A DNA stretch of 59,526 nucleotides from CAMUQR01 sp963539845. GTDB lineage: Bacteria; Patescibacteriota; Saccharimonadia; Saccharimonadales; Saccharimonadaceae. The DNA is taken from assembly GCA_963539845.1 (NCBI GenBank), contig CAUTML010000004.1, positions 1-59,526 on the forward strand. Reading direction: 5' to 3'. Numbering within the stretch: position 1 is the first letter of the stretch; each line of letters begins with the position of its first letter. The notes under the pieces are model-generated. The model was not told the DNA's origin and did no database searches. It saw only the letters and a program-made list of their open reading frames with translations. Below, in pieces: positions 22,615 through 31,874 of the stretch. The position numbers and the translations under genes are program-made.

Positions 22615-25228
22615 CTTTAAAAACATTGGATCTGAATGGCAAAAATGGGATTTGCATATACATTCACCTAAAACATTTCTTAATAATAACGCGTATAACA
22701 ATGTAAGCGACGATGATTTTGTAGATAAAATTGTTGAATCAGAACTGAAAGTCATAGGACTAACCAATTATTTTAGATTTGCTGATGGCGAAATTAGTGG
22801 TACAGATAATCTAAAACAGAAGCTTGAAAATAAAGGGATTGTTGTTTTTCCTAATTTAGAATTAAGGCTTGACCAAAAAAACAAGGATAGTGAAGACATT
22901 AATATTCATATTATCTTTTCGAATAAAACATCTAATGAAAAAATAACTGGTTTTTTGACTAGATTAAAAACTTTTAATGGCATATACTGCGGAAGTTTGT
23001 CTGGAAATGATATAGAAAGTGTAGTGGGAAAAGACGCTCTCTTTAAAACTTTACGTGAAGATGAAGGTTTAAAACCATTTGATGATTATATTATTGTTGG
23101 CTTCCCGAACGGTTATGGCGGTTTTCGACCAAAGAAAGATAACAAACTGAGTGATAGTATTGCTATAGAAATTGATAAAAATAGCGATGCTTTCCTAGTA
23201 GGCGGAGATAACGCATCTAGTACTAAAGCTTTCTTTTTGCAGACCGATAGATACGTAGCAGGAAACGGTAAATCTAATAAAAAACCAGTATTTTTAGCAT
23301 CAGACGCTCATAAACTTGATGATATTGGCAAAAAATTTACTTGGGTGAAGGCAAGACCTACTTTTGACGGATTAATTCAGGTTATGTTTAGTCCTGAAAA
23401 TAGGACTAGTTTTAACCAAGATAAGCCAAATGCTATAAAGTCAAAGTCAATGATTATTGATAGAATAGAGTATGGAAAAGACAAAAAAATTTATTTTAAT
23501 GATGATTTAAACTCCATCATAGGAACTCGTGGTAATGGCAAGTCTGTGTTGTTAAAATCACTAGCCATTAATTTGGGCAGTAAGGATTTTGAAAATAAAT
23601 TTTCCACTAAAAGAGTTGATCGAGATAGAGAATTCATTAATAAGAAATTTCAAAATCTAAAAATCTACTGGCGCGATTCAGAAGAGGGGGAAAAAGAAGA
23701 CAGAAAAATACTTTTTTTGCCACAAGGGTATCTTAGTAGTTTGGCATATGATGAGAACGAAAAAAGTGAAGAAAGAGATAATTTCATAATTGAGCTTTTG
23801 CGAAAGAACCAGACTTTTAGAAATGCGGAAATAAAAAACGATAAATTTTTAATAAATACGACACAAAATATAAACAATTTGATTGATACCTTACTTAATA
23901 ATCAGAATATTATTAGTCAAAACGAAAAAGAAATATTAGCTAATGGATCGACAAAAAGCCTTGAATCAGAACGAGATAGATTAAGCCATAGCACTAAGGA
24001 AATAGGCAAGAAGTATAGCATAAGTGAAAGAGAAAATGAAAAATATCAGAATTGCGTTAAACAAGAGAAAGATATTTCTATTAAAATAGAAATATTAAAT
24101 CAGGATATAAAAATTTTAACGAATCTAAAAGATTACGATGACATTATTGATATTCGAGAGTATCTTTTTGAAAATCTTTCCGAATACTTAATAGAAGAGA
24201 TATCTGAAGAGGTTAAAAGCCTTACTAAGGACAAGATAAAAGCGGTAGCAGGACATAAGATAAAAAAATTAGAAGAAGATTTAGAAAAGAACAAAGAAAA
24301 ATATTATAAAATTAAAGCAGAACTGTCTCAGTTGGCTCCTAAATTTAATAAACAACAAGAAATTGAAGTTTTAAATCAAAAGATATCTGAGATTAAAAGC
24401 AAGATAGACTATAATAAGAAACTCAAAAATGAGATAGATTCTAAAAACGAGGATAATAAAAGTAGCTTAGATGAACTTGAAAAAAACTATTTCAAATTGC
24501 GGGATAGCCAAGGTGTAGTTTTTAGTAATGTAGAATTTGACGAATTCAATTTTTTGAAAATTGATTTGAAAGTAACAGAGGATTTGGAGAAGAAAAATAG
24601 TTTTATTTCTAATAGCATTAATACTAATAAATTGAGAGACATAAATCAGAAAACAAAAGACTTTATCACAAAAGAAAGCAACTCTTTAAATAAAGATAAT
24701 TTTAAGATTATCATTGAAGATATACTTAGCGATAAAGTTGTTTTTAAAAGCAATATTGGGGGAAATAAAAAACGAGTTCTGCGTGATCTATTAGAAAATC
24801 CATATAAAATCAATTTTCTTCAATCAATAACTACGAGTGACGGTAAAACAAATTTTCGGGATATGACAGGTGGTCAAAAAGCAATAACCATGCTTGAATT
24901 GATATTCAAATTTGATACTAATAACTATCCGATATTAATCGACCAGCCTGAAGACGATCTTGACACTACTGGCGTATCAACCAGTGTGGTCAATTTCATA
25001 AAAAATCAAAAAGAAAAAAGACAAATATTTATGGTTTCTCACAGTGCTAGCTTGGTGGTTTGTGCTGACTCAGACGAAGTGATAGTTGCGAAAAATGAAA
25101 AAAATGCATTCAACTATTATGTAGGTGCAATTGAAGATCCTAAAATCCGACAAGATATTATTGACAAAATGGAGGGTGGCAAAGAAGCCTTGCAATTGCG
25201 AATTGATAAACTGAGGTTGTATAAATAA
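22607..25228 (+). CDS. PHP-domain ABC/SMC-like ATPase (TrlF-like)
   Basis: An 873-aa protein. The N-terminal PHP metallo-phosphoesterase-like domain (about 10-260) shows DLHIHS at 15-20 and SDAH at 232-235. An ABC/SMC-type ATPase follows, with Walker A GTRGNGKS at 306-313, a long coiled coil (about 410-650), signature TGGQK at 754-758, Walker B ILIDQPEDD at about 776-784 and H-loop His812. The Zn-hook CxxC of RloC or Rad50 is absent. I recall similar proteins under the name TrlF next to type I systems but cannot verify this here. It is probably a nucleotide-gated sensor that controls the HEPN partner or acts as a nuclease itself. The ATG at 22607 follows AGGAAGG. Its stop overlaps the hsdS start as TAATG. 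Confidence 0.75.
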   Translation: MNDFKNIGSEWQKWDLHIHSPKTFLNNNAYNNVSDDDFVDKIVESELKVIGLTNYFRFADGEISGTDNLKQKLENKGIVVFPNLELRLDQKNKDSEDINIHIIFSNKTSNEKITGFLTRLKTFNGIYCGSLSGNDIESVVGKDALFKTLREDEGLKPFDDYIIVGFPNGYGGFRPKKDNKLSDSIAIEIDKNSDAFLVGGDNASSTKAFFLQTDRYVAGNGKSNKKPVFLASDAHKLDDIGKKFTWVKARPTFDGLIQVMFSPENRTSFNQDKPNAIKSKSMIIDRIEYGKDKKIYFNDDLNSIIGTRGNGKSVLLKSLAINLGSKDFENKFSTKRVDRDREFINKKFQNLKIYWRDSEEGEKEDRKILFLPQGYLSSLAYDENEKSEERDNFIIELLRKNQTFRNAEIKNDKFLINTTQNINNLIDTLLNNQNIISQNEKEILANGSTKSLESERDRLSHSTKEIGKKYSISERENEKYQNCVKQEKDISIKIEILNQDIKILTNLKDYDDIIDIREYLFENLSEYLIEEISEEVKSLTKDKIKAVAGHKIKKLEEDLEKNKEKYYKIKAELSQLAPKFNKQQEIEVLNQKISEIKSKIDYNKKLKNEIDSKNEDNKSSLDELEKNYFKLRDSQGVVFSNVEFDEFNFLKIDLKVTEDLEKKNSFISNSINTNKLRDINQKTKDFITKESNSLNKDNFKIIIEDILSDKVVFKSNIGGNKKRVLRDLLENPYKINFLQSITTSDGKTNFRDMTGGQKAITMLELIFKFDTNNYPILIDQPEDDLDTTGVSTSVVNFIKNQKEKRQIFMVSHSASLVVCADSDEVIVAKNEKNAFNYYVGAIEDPKIRQDIIDKMEGGKEALQLRIDKLRLYK

Positions 25229-26361
25229 TGACTTGGCAAACTAAAACCTTAGGTGATTTAACAAAGTTAATCAAAGACGGAACTCATGGTTCACATAAAG
25301 ATGTCAAAAATGGCATTCCGCTTCTTAGTGCTAAAGATATAAATAGCGGAAAAATCCACATTACTAGCGATGCTCGAAGAATATCACAAGATGATTTTGA
25401 TGCTATTCATAAGAATTATCAATTAAAAGATGGGGATGTTCTATTGACAATAGTTGGAACCCTGGGGAGGATTGCTGTGATACGTAATTATAAAAGCAAT
25501 TATACATTGCAAAGAAGTGTATCTATTTTACGATTTAAAGATTTTGTAAGCCCTTATTTTGTTCAATATGTTTTATATAGTGAAAATTTCCAAAAGGATT
25601 TGTTGCGGAGAGAGAGTAAGGGCGCGCAAGGTGGAGTTTACCTTGGTGATATTGCAAAGATAAAGATATCTATTCCTGATCTGGCGGAACAGGAGCGGAT
25701 TGTGGGGGTTTTGGAGGCGTGGGACAATTATCTGGAAAAGTTGGAGCGAAAAATCCAGATAGAAGAGGCTTTATTAAAGCAGATTCTTAAAAGTGTTTTA
25801 TTAAATAAAGAGCGAGAATTTTGCAGATTAGACGGCAGGGTTTTTGTAAAGAAGGGTAAAGCGCTTTTATCTAGTCAAGTTGTTAAAGGAAAATATCCCG
25901 TTATCGCTGGCGGCAAGTCTAGTCCGTATTATCACAATAAGTATACTGATGAAAATGTAGTAACTGTAAGTGCTAGTGGCGCAAATGCTGGATTTGTGAG
26001 CTACCATCCAGAAAAAATTTGGGCCTCAGATTGCAGTGTGGTTTATGGCGACGGTGAGAATAGTACAACTGAATATCTATATTATGCGCTAAAAGCAGTT
26101 CAAAACAACATTTATCACCATCAATCAGGTGGAGCTCAGCCCCATGTATACCCAAAAGATATTTTGGCACAAAAAATTTGGTTACCGTCTATTGGTGAGC
26201 AGAAAAAAATTGCCAGTGTTTTTACTGACCTAGATATGAAAATCAATATCCTTAAATCCAAAAAATACCAAATTCAGCAACAGAAGAAGTTTTTATTAAA
26301 AAAACTGGTTTCAGGTATAATTCGTACGCCAGAGGATATTTTAGAGAAAGGAGTGAATTAA
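25228..26361 (+). CDS. hsdS: Type I restriction specificity subunit HsdS (two TRDs)
   Basis: A 377-aa full-length HsdS. TRD1 (about 1-145) and its spacer helix (150-190, IPDLAEQERIVGVLEAWDNYLEKLERKI) are followed by TRD2 (about 195-335) and a second spacer helix (LPSIGEQKKIASVFTDLDMKINILKSK). It chooses the bipartite DNA site for HsdM and HsdR. It begins on the last base of the PHP/ATPase stop codon (TAATG), so its translation depends on that gene. This ties the embedded module to the restriction complex. The half-size HsdS at 19159 offers an alternative specificity. Confidence 0.95.
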   Translation: MTWQTKTLGDLTKLIKDGTHGSHKDVKNGIPLLSAKDINSGKIHITSDARRISQDDFDAIHKNYQLKDGDVLLTIVGTLGRIAVIRNYKSNYTLQRSVSILRFKDFVSPYFVQYVLYSENFQKDLLRRESKGAQGGVYLGDIAKIKISIPDLAEQERIVGVLEAWDNYLEKLERKIQIEEALLKQILKSVLLNKEREFCRLDGRVFVKKGKALLSSQVVKGKYPVIAGGKSSPYYHNKYTDENVVTVSASGANAGFVSYHPEKIWASDCSVVYGDGENSTTEYLYYALKAVQNNIYHHQSGGAQPHVYPKDILAQKIWLPSIGEQKKIASVFTDLDMKINILKSKKYQIQQQKKFLLKKLVSGIIRTPEDILEKGVN

Positions 26362-27819
26362 ATGAGTCTGTCATCGATAGATCCACAAGTTACTGAAGAA
26401 TATTTGCGCCGCAGACCGGAGAGTTTATATTTAGAGAGGAAATCTATTGGTAGAGATAGATTGAAACCGAGTAAGTTGGCTAATGAAATTATCGGCATGT
26501 TAAATGCCGATGGTGGAGTCATTGCATTGGGAATTGAAGACAATGGTGATTTGGAAGATTTGTTTACTTTCAACGAAGTTGAGTTATTAAAATATGAAAA
26601 GGTGTGTCAGGATTTTATCGATCCCGCTGCTGATGTCAAATTAGAAAAAATAACGCTTTCGGGTGGCGAGTTAATTTATCTTTATCATATTAGCCAAAAT
26701 TATGAGAATATGTATGAACGCAAAGATAATAACAATGTTTTTAAGCGAGTTGGTGATTCTAATTATGGACCGCTTAACAACCAAGAAATTGACAATCTTA
26801 GGCATGATAAGTTTTTACGTAAGTTTGAAGATCAAATAATTGACGAGTTTGATCCTGACGATATTGATTGGCAAGCTGTGCAACATTACAAGGATATTTT
26901 GAAATATGATGGTAGTCTTGAAGATTTGCTGATAAAACGTAATTTAGCAATTAGAAAAAACGGAGAGTTGGAATATCGTCATTCAGCGGCCTTATTATTT
27001 TCGTATGATCCTGATAAATATATCCCTTCTTCGTATGTTAGATATGTGCGATATGAGGGAATATCTCAGGGTGTTGGGCAAAATTACAATGTAATTAAAG
27101 ATGAGCGAATAGAAGGAAATATTCCGAGTTTAATCACTCAAGTAAAAGATTTTATGAAGGCAATTTTGAGTGATTTTTATTTTTTGAATATGGAGAATGG
27201 TAAGTTTGAGAAAATCCCTGAATATCCTGAAGACGCCTGGCTTGAAGGTATTATAAATGCTTTATGTCACAGATCGTATAATTTACAAGGGAATTGTATT
27301 TATATTAAGCATTTTGATGACCGTTTAGAAATTTCCAATAGTGGGCCATTGCCAGCTCAAGTAACGGTTGAAAATATTAGGGAGCAACGTTTTTCTCGTA
27401 ACCCACGCATAGCTCGAGTACTGGTTGAGATTGGGTACGTGCGAGAATTAAATGAGGGAGTCAAGCGTATTTTCAATTCAATGGCTCATTTGATGTTGTC
27501 TGAACCTATTTATAAAGAAAACAATGATATAGTGACGCTGATACTAATGAATAAAATTATTAATAATAGGCGAGCTATTAATTCTCATTTGAAGGATAAA
27601 ATTAGCAATAATTGGGTAAGATATAACGCCACAGAGAAGGAGATTATTAATTATATTGCTCGTTCTGCGGAAGCGACAGTTGATAATTTAGCGAGGGATT
27701 GTAATCTGTCAGTTCAGGCAACGAGAATATATTTGAATCGATTTGTAAAAGAAGGTATTTTAATAAAAAATACTGAAAAACAAAGAGATAGAAAGGCTCC
27801 GTATGTTTTTAAGGATTAA
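26362..27819 (+). CDS. AlbA_2/HATPase_c_4-type putative regulator (COG2865-like)
   Basis: A 485-aa protein. The N-terminal AlbA_2 domain ('divergent AAA_4', about 18-125) has YLERKSIGRDRLKPSKLANEI and GGVIALGIEDNG. A GHKL-like HATPase region (about 290-385) shows EGIINALCHRSY, LEISNSGPLP and ELNEGVKRI. A C-terminal winged helix (about 425-480, NLARDCNLSVQATRIYLNRFVKEG) completes it. Proteins of this class are commonly annotated as ATP-binding transcription regulators and are frequent in defence islands. It starts directly after the hsdS stop with AAAGGAG upstream and may control the hsd genes through the repeats at 27831-27906. A/T-rich codon use resembles the HEPN/ATPase pair. Confidence 0.85.
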   Translation: MSLSSIDPQVTEEYLRRRPESLYLERKSIGRDRLKPSKLANEIIGMLNADGGVIALGIEDNGDLEDLFTFNEVELLKYEKVCQDFIDPAADVKLEKITLSGGELIYLYHISQNYENMYERKDNNNVFKRVGDSNYGPLNNQEIDNLRHDKFLRKFEDQIIDEFDPDDIDWQAVQHYKDILKYDGSLEDLLIKRNLAIRKNGELEYRHSAALLFSYDPDKYIPSSYVRYVRYEGISQGVGQNYNVIKDERIEGNIPSLITQVKDFMKAILSDFYFLNMENGKFEKIPEYPEDAWLEGIINALCHRSYNLQGNCIYIKHFDDRLEISNSGPLPAQVTVENIREQRFSRNPRIARVLVEIGYVRELNEGVKRIFNSMAHLMLSEPIYKENNDIVTLILMNKIINNRRAINSHLKDKISNNWVRYNATEKEIINYIARSAEATVDNLARDCNLSVQATRIYLNRFVKEGILIKNTEKQRDRKAPYVFKD

Positions 27820-27830
27820 AATCACTAACT

Positions 27831-27906
27831 TAAGGAAAGTTATTTTTGATGTAATTCACCTCTGTTATTTCAAAAATAAGGAAAGTTTAGGTATAAATAA
27901 GGAAAG
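27831..27906 (+). repeat. Three copies of TAAGGAAAG before hsdR
   Basis: TAAGGAAAGT at 27831-27840 and 27877-27886 and TAAGGAAAG at 27898-27906, in the 102-bp gap between the AlbA_2 gene and hsdR. The last copy may double as part of the hsdR ribosome region. They are possible binding sites for a regulator such as the AlbA_2 protein. Confidence 0.45.
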
Positions 27907-27921
27907 CATGAGGTTAATGAA

Positions 27922-30900
27922 ATGAGCATTGAACAAGTCGATTTTGACGAAGCGCGTCAATCACAGTTGCCTGCAGTAGCACTTCTACTGCAACTAGGTT
28001 ATCAATATTTGAGTCGTCAGCAAGCGTTGGAATTGCGGGGCGGCCACGAGAATCGCTATTTGTTGACGGATGTGTTGAAGCGTTCGTTGATGCGGATTAA
28101 TAGTTACGAATACGAAGGTGAACAGCGTCAATTTAGTGAATCAGACATTGATATGGTAGCTGATGAGCTAGAAAATTATGAATTTAACGGCATTATTGAT
28201 ACTAGTCGGGAGATTTCGGCGAAGATTATGCCGAAGCTGGGTGGTAGCTCGATCGAGGTGTCGGTCGGTGGGCGACGCGAAAGTCGCAGTATTCGTTATT
28301 TTGATTTTGACAATATTGACAATAACGAGTTTCATGTGACGGTTGAATATAAATTGTCGGCGCGAGGTAATATTCGTTGCGATATTGTTTGTTTTGTGAA
28401 TGGGATTCCGCTGATTTTGATTGAAAACAAGAAGTCAGGTGAGGGATATCAAAAGGCGATTTACCAGTTGCGACGCTATCAAGAGAATGATTTTGCGCCA
28501 AAATTATTTATTTATGCTCAATTATTGTTGGCGATGGACGGCGAACATGCGGTTTATGGTACGGCTGGAACGCCAGAGAAGTTTTTTGTGGCTTGGCGCG
28601 AAAAAGACAAGTCGGATGATGAACTGGTGGCTGATATACGGGAGATTTTTCAACAACCAATCGACGCGGAATCGATGAAACAGTTATCGGCTGATTTAAA
28701 TTGCGCGGGACAGATTAAACAGTCCGATGCTGAGCGCGCCATAAAAGAACAAGACCGGGTGATTTATGGCCTATTGCGACGTGAACGGGTGCTGGATTTT
28801 ATTAAAAATTTTGTGTTTTATGATGGTGCTCAGAAAAAAGTGGCGCGTTATCAGCAGTATTTTGCAGTCAATAAAATGCTCAGACAGGTTGAGCAAATTA
28901 GAGATGGGCGTCGTCAAGGCGGGGTAATTTGGCATACTCAGGGTTCGGGCAAGAGTTTGACGATGGTGATGTTCGTGCGAGCGCTAATTGAGGACGAACA
29001 TATTAAAAATCCTCGAGTGTTGATCGTGACGGATCGAATTGATTTGGACAAACAAATCAAGAAAACTTTTAGCAATGCTGGTTTGAAAAAAGATGTTGAA
29101 CGGATGAAAAGCGGGCGAGATTTGTTGGAGTATTTGAAGAATAAAAGCCCATCGGTGTTGACGACGTTAGTGCATAAATTTGAATCGGCGGGTGATAAAC
29201 GTGGTAGTTTTTATGATGACGATCCAAATATTTTTGTGCTGATTGATGAAGTGCATCGCAGTCAAGGTGGCGAGGCCAACATGGAGATGCTGAAATGTTT
29301 GCCAAAAGCCTGCGTGATCGGTTTTACGGGAACACCACTACTGAAAAAAGATAAAACGCGCAAGCAGTTTGGCGAGTTTATCGATCAATACACGATTGAT
29401 GACGCCCTGAATGATGGAATCGTTTTGCCGTTGATTTATGAAGGTCGGTATGTCGATTTGTATCAAGACGAAATGCAAGTTGATCGTTGGGCAGATCGGG
29501 CTGGCGAGCGGATGGAGAATCGGGCGATTTATCGAGCGCGACAAAAAATCACTCGCAAAACTCTCGCGACTAATCCTGCCCGGATTGAAGAAATTTGTGC
29601 AGATGTTGAGAAGCATTTTAGTAAATATTTTCAAGGTAGTGGGCTCAAGGCTCAGCTAGTAGCGCCTAGCAAATACGCAGGGCTTTTGATGCAACAATAT
29701 TTTGAACGGCGGGGTATGATTAATACCGCTCTGGTGATTAGTGACGAAAACGGTGAAATTAGTAATGAAGATTTGAAGCGCCAAGAGATTGTTACCTATT
29801 TACAAAAAATTAAAAATAATTATTTTAGTCTGAAATCTTATGAAGAACAAATGATCGATGATTTTGTGAATAATCCTGATGGCGTCGAAATTGTAATTGT
29901 GGTTGATAAACTGCTGACTGGATTTGATGCGCCTTGTAATACGGTGTTGTATTTGGCAAAAGAATTGCGCGATCATAATCTGTTGCAGGCGATTGCTCGA
30001 GTTAATCGATTGCACGAAAATCCAACTGCACCTAAAACCGCCGGTTATATCATTGATTATTCTGAAAACGCTGTCAATATCAGCACGGCGATGGACTTGT
30101 TCAGTCGGTTCGATCCTGATGATGTTAAGCGAACGTTAGTCAGTATTGATGATAAAATTCATGAGCTAGGTCAGAGTTATGCTGAAGTTTGCGATTTATT
30201 TCGCGATATGGCCGATGACCATACGATGATTGAGAGCTTAAGATCCGAGCCGGAGCGTAAAAAATTTGTCGAAAAATATAATCGTTTTATGACGGTTTAT
30301 GGTGAATGTGTGACGTTGCGCGATTTTGTTGATAAAATTGATCGTGAAAAGTTGCGACTCTATAAGATAGGTTTGAAAAAATTTGCCGAGATCAAAAAAA
30401 CCTCTGCTTTGCAATTTGGTGATCAGATTGATTTGGTGCAATATCAACGCGATTTGGAAAAAATCATGGACAAATATGTCAGTGCGCAACAGGCGGAAGT
30501 GTTAACTGAGCAAATTGAGATTACTAATCGTGAGTTGTTAAAACAAGCCATCGACGAAATGGATTCACCGAAGGCTAAAGCGGAAGCGATCGCGGCGCAA
30601 ACCAGTCGAGTAATTAATCAGTATAAAAAACAAGACGAAGCGCTATATACGAAGTTTTCGCAACAACTCAGCGATATTATTGAGGCGATGAAAGTTGGCA
30701 AACTGGCGGATATTGAAGCGCTGAAGCAACTGCGCTTGGTAGCCGAAGAAGCCGAGCAACGTCAAGACAATAGCTTGCCATTAGCAATTGCTAATCAGCG
30801 AGGAGCCGATGTGCTTTACCGTAACGCTCGTCAAACGCTGGGGGTTGATGACGAAACTTTGTATCAGCAAATTATTCTTGAATTAACTGAGGTGGCGTGC

Positions 30901-31092
30901 CAAACAGCGACGGTCGACTGGTGGCGCAGTTATGAGTCGAGACGCCAAATGCTGGAACGAATTGATGACTATATTTATGATGAACTGAAACAAAAACGAG
31001 GTTTTGATTTAAGCAACGACCAAATTAAATCAATGGCTGAAGACATTACCACTATTATTGAAAATAATCACTCACTTTATGGGCAATTATGA
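27922..31092 (+). CDS. hsdR: Type I restriction enzyme translocase/nuclease subunit HsdR
   Basis: A 1056-aa subunit. An N-terminal PD-(D/E)xK nuclease (Asp154, then Glu168 and Lys170 in LIENKKS) is followed by two SF2 helicase domains with Walker A QGSGKS at 340-345 and DEVH at 442-445, later helicase motifs including the TGFDAP segment, and a C-terminal helical region that docks on HsdM/HsdS. It translocates DNA from unmethylated target sites and cuts it at a distance. All motifs are intact, so the enzyme should be active. The ATG at 27922 is preceded by GAGGT. Its stop overlaps the next gene as ATGA. Confidence 0.97.
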   Translation: MSIEQVDFDEARQSQLPAVALLLQLGYQYLSRQQALELRGGHENRYLLTDVLKRSLMRINSYEYEGEQRQFSESDIDMVADELENYEFNGIIDTSREISAKIMPKLGGSSIEVSVGGRRESRSIRYFDFDNIDNNEFHVTVEYKLSARGNIRCDIVCFVNGIPLILIENKKSGEGYQKAIYQLRRYQENDFAPKLFIYAQLLLAMDGEHAVYGTAGTPEKFFVAWREKDKSDDELVADIREIFQQPIDAESMKQLSADLNCAGQIKQSDAERAIKEQDRVIYGLLRRERVLDFIKNFVFYDGAQKKVARYQQYFAVNKMLRQVEQIRDGRRQGGVIWHTQGSGKSLTMVMFVRALIEDEHIKNPRVLIVTDRIDLDKQIKKTFSNAGLKKDVERMKSGRDLLEYLKNKSPSVLTTLVHKFESAGDKRGSFYDDDPNIFVLIDEVHRSQGGEANMEMLKCLPKACVIGFTGTPLLKKDKTRKQFGEFIDQYTIDDALNDGIVLPLIYEGRYVDLYQDEMQVDRWADRAGERMENRAIYRARQKITRKTLATNPARIEEICADVEKHFSKYFQGSGLKAQLVAPSKYAGLLMQQYFERRGMINTALVISDENGEISNEDLKRQEIVTYLQKIKNNYFSLKSYEEQMIDDFVNNPDGVEIVIVVDKLLTGFDAPCNTVLYLAKELRDHNLLQAIARVNRLHENPTAPKTAGYIIDYSENAVNISTAMDLFSRFDPDDVKRTLVSIDDKIHELGQSYAEVCDLFRDMADDHTMIESLRSEPERKKFVEKYNRFMTVYGECVTLRDFVDKIDREKLRLYKIGLKKFAEIKKTSALQFGDQIDLVQYQRDLEKIMDKYVSAQQAEVLTEQIEITNRELLKQAIDEMDSPKAKAEAIAAQTSRVINQYKKQDEALYTKFSQQLSDIIEAMKVGKLADIEALKQLRLVAEEAEQRQDNSLPLAIANQRGADVLYRNARQTLGVDDETLYQQIILELTEVACQTATVDWWRSYESRRQMLERIDDYIYDELKQKRGFDLSNDQIKSMAEDITTIIENNHSLYGQL

Positions 31093-31793
31093 GTTTAGAA
31101 TTTCGATATGGTGACTATCGCTATCGGTATTTTATTGAATTTTTAGAGCGAAAAAGCTTAACTTTAGTGGTGCGACCAGATTTGCGGATCATTGTCAAAG
31201 CGCCCAATGGAACGGAATTATCGGAAATTGAGGCCTTTTTGAGTAAAAAATGGCTGTGGCTCGAAAAACAGCTGACTGAACTTAAAAAATACCAAAAGTG
31301 CCGTCGAGAGCCGGTTTATGTAGCCGGGGAATCACATTGGTATCTGGGCCGGCAATATTTATTGGAAATTCGCTGGGCAGTGGCGGACAGTGTGAAATTA
31401 GAGCGCAACAAAATTGTAATTTTTAGCACTAAAAAATACGATAATTTGGCGCATAATAAAATGCTGTTTGAAAAATGGCTAGATGAAAGGTGTCAGCGCG
31501 TGTTTAAAAAACAGTTTGTTGACGCTTATAAAATGTTTAATTTGTCGGCATTACCTCAATTAAAAATCCGTAAAATGAACAAGCGCTGGGGCAGTTGTAG
31601 TCGCGACGGCAAGGTGATATCTCTGAATCCGGAGCTGATTCATGCTTCAACGGAGATGATTCGCTATGTCTGTCTTCATGAATTTTGCCACGTTAGTAAT
31701 CCTCATCATAATCGCGAGTTTTATGATTTGCTTGAGCGAAAAATGCCAGATTGGCGACGCGTGAAAAATAGCCTGGAAGTAAATTTTGGGTAA
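31089..31793 (+). CDS. YgjP-like (DUF45) zinc metallopeptidase
   Basis: A 234-aa protein with the YgjP/DUF45 layout: RWGSCS at 166-171, zinc-binding HEFCH at 197-201 and the third ligand in NPHHNREF (His206/207). The family is gluzincin-like and often closes type I restriction operons. Its function there is not established; suggested roles are turnover of the restriction complex. It overlaps hsdR by 4 nt (ATGA), so it is translated together with HsdR. It is the last gene of the island. No terminator is visible before the T-box promoter. Confidence 0.85.
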   Translation: MSLEFRYGDYRYRYFIEFLERKSLTLVVRPDLRIIVKAPNGTELSEIEAFLSKKWLWLEKQLTELKKYQKCRREPVYVAGESHWYLGRQYLLEIRWAVADSVKLERNKIVIFSTKKYDNLAHNKMLFEKWLDERCQRVFKKQFVDAYKMFNLSALPQLKIRKMNKRWGSCSRDGKVISLNPELIHASTEMIRYVCLHEFCHVSNPHHNREFYDLLERKMPDWRRVKNSLEVNFG

Positions 31794-31843
31794 AAATGTT
31801 CAAAAACAAAAACAATTTTCTCTCTGGTCGGGGTGTGATGGGA

Positions 31844-31872
31844 TTGATTTTTTGGGTCAAATGTGATATCAT
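31844..31872 (+). promoter_or_regulatory. Promoter of the T-box operon
   Basis: TTGATT (31844-31849), 17-bp spacer, TGA-TATCAT (31867-31872). Transcription would start near 31879, at the base of T-box stem I. Confidence 0.7.
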
Positions 31873-31874
31873 GA

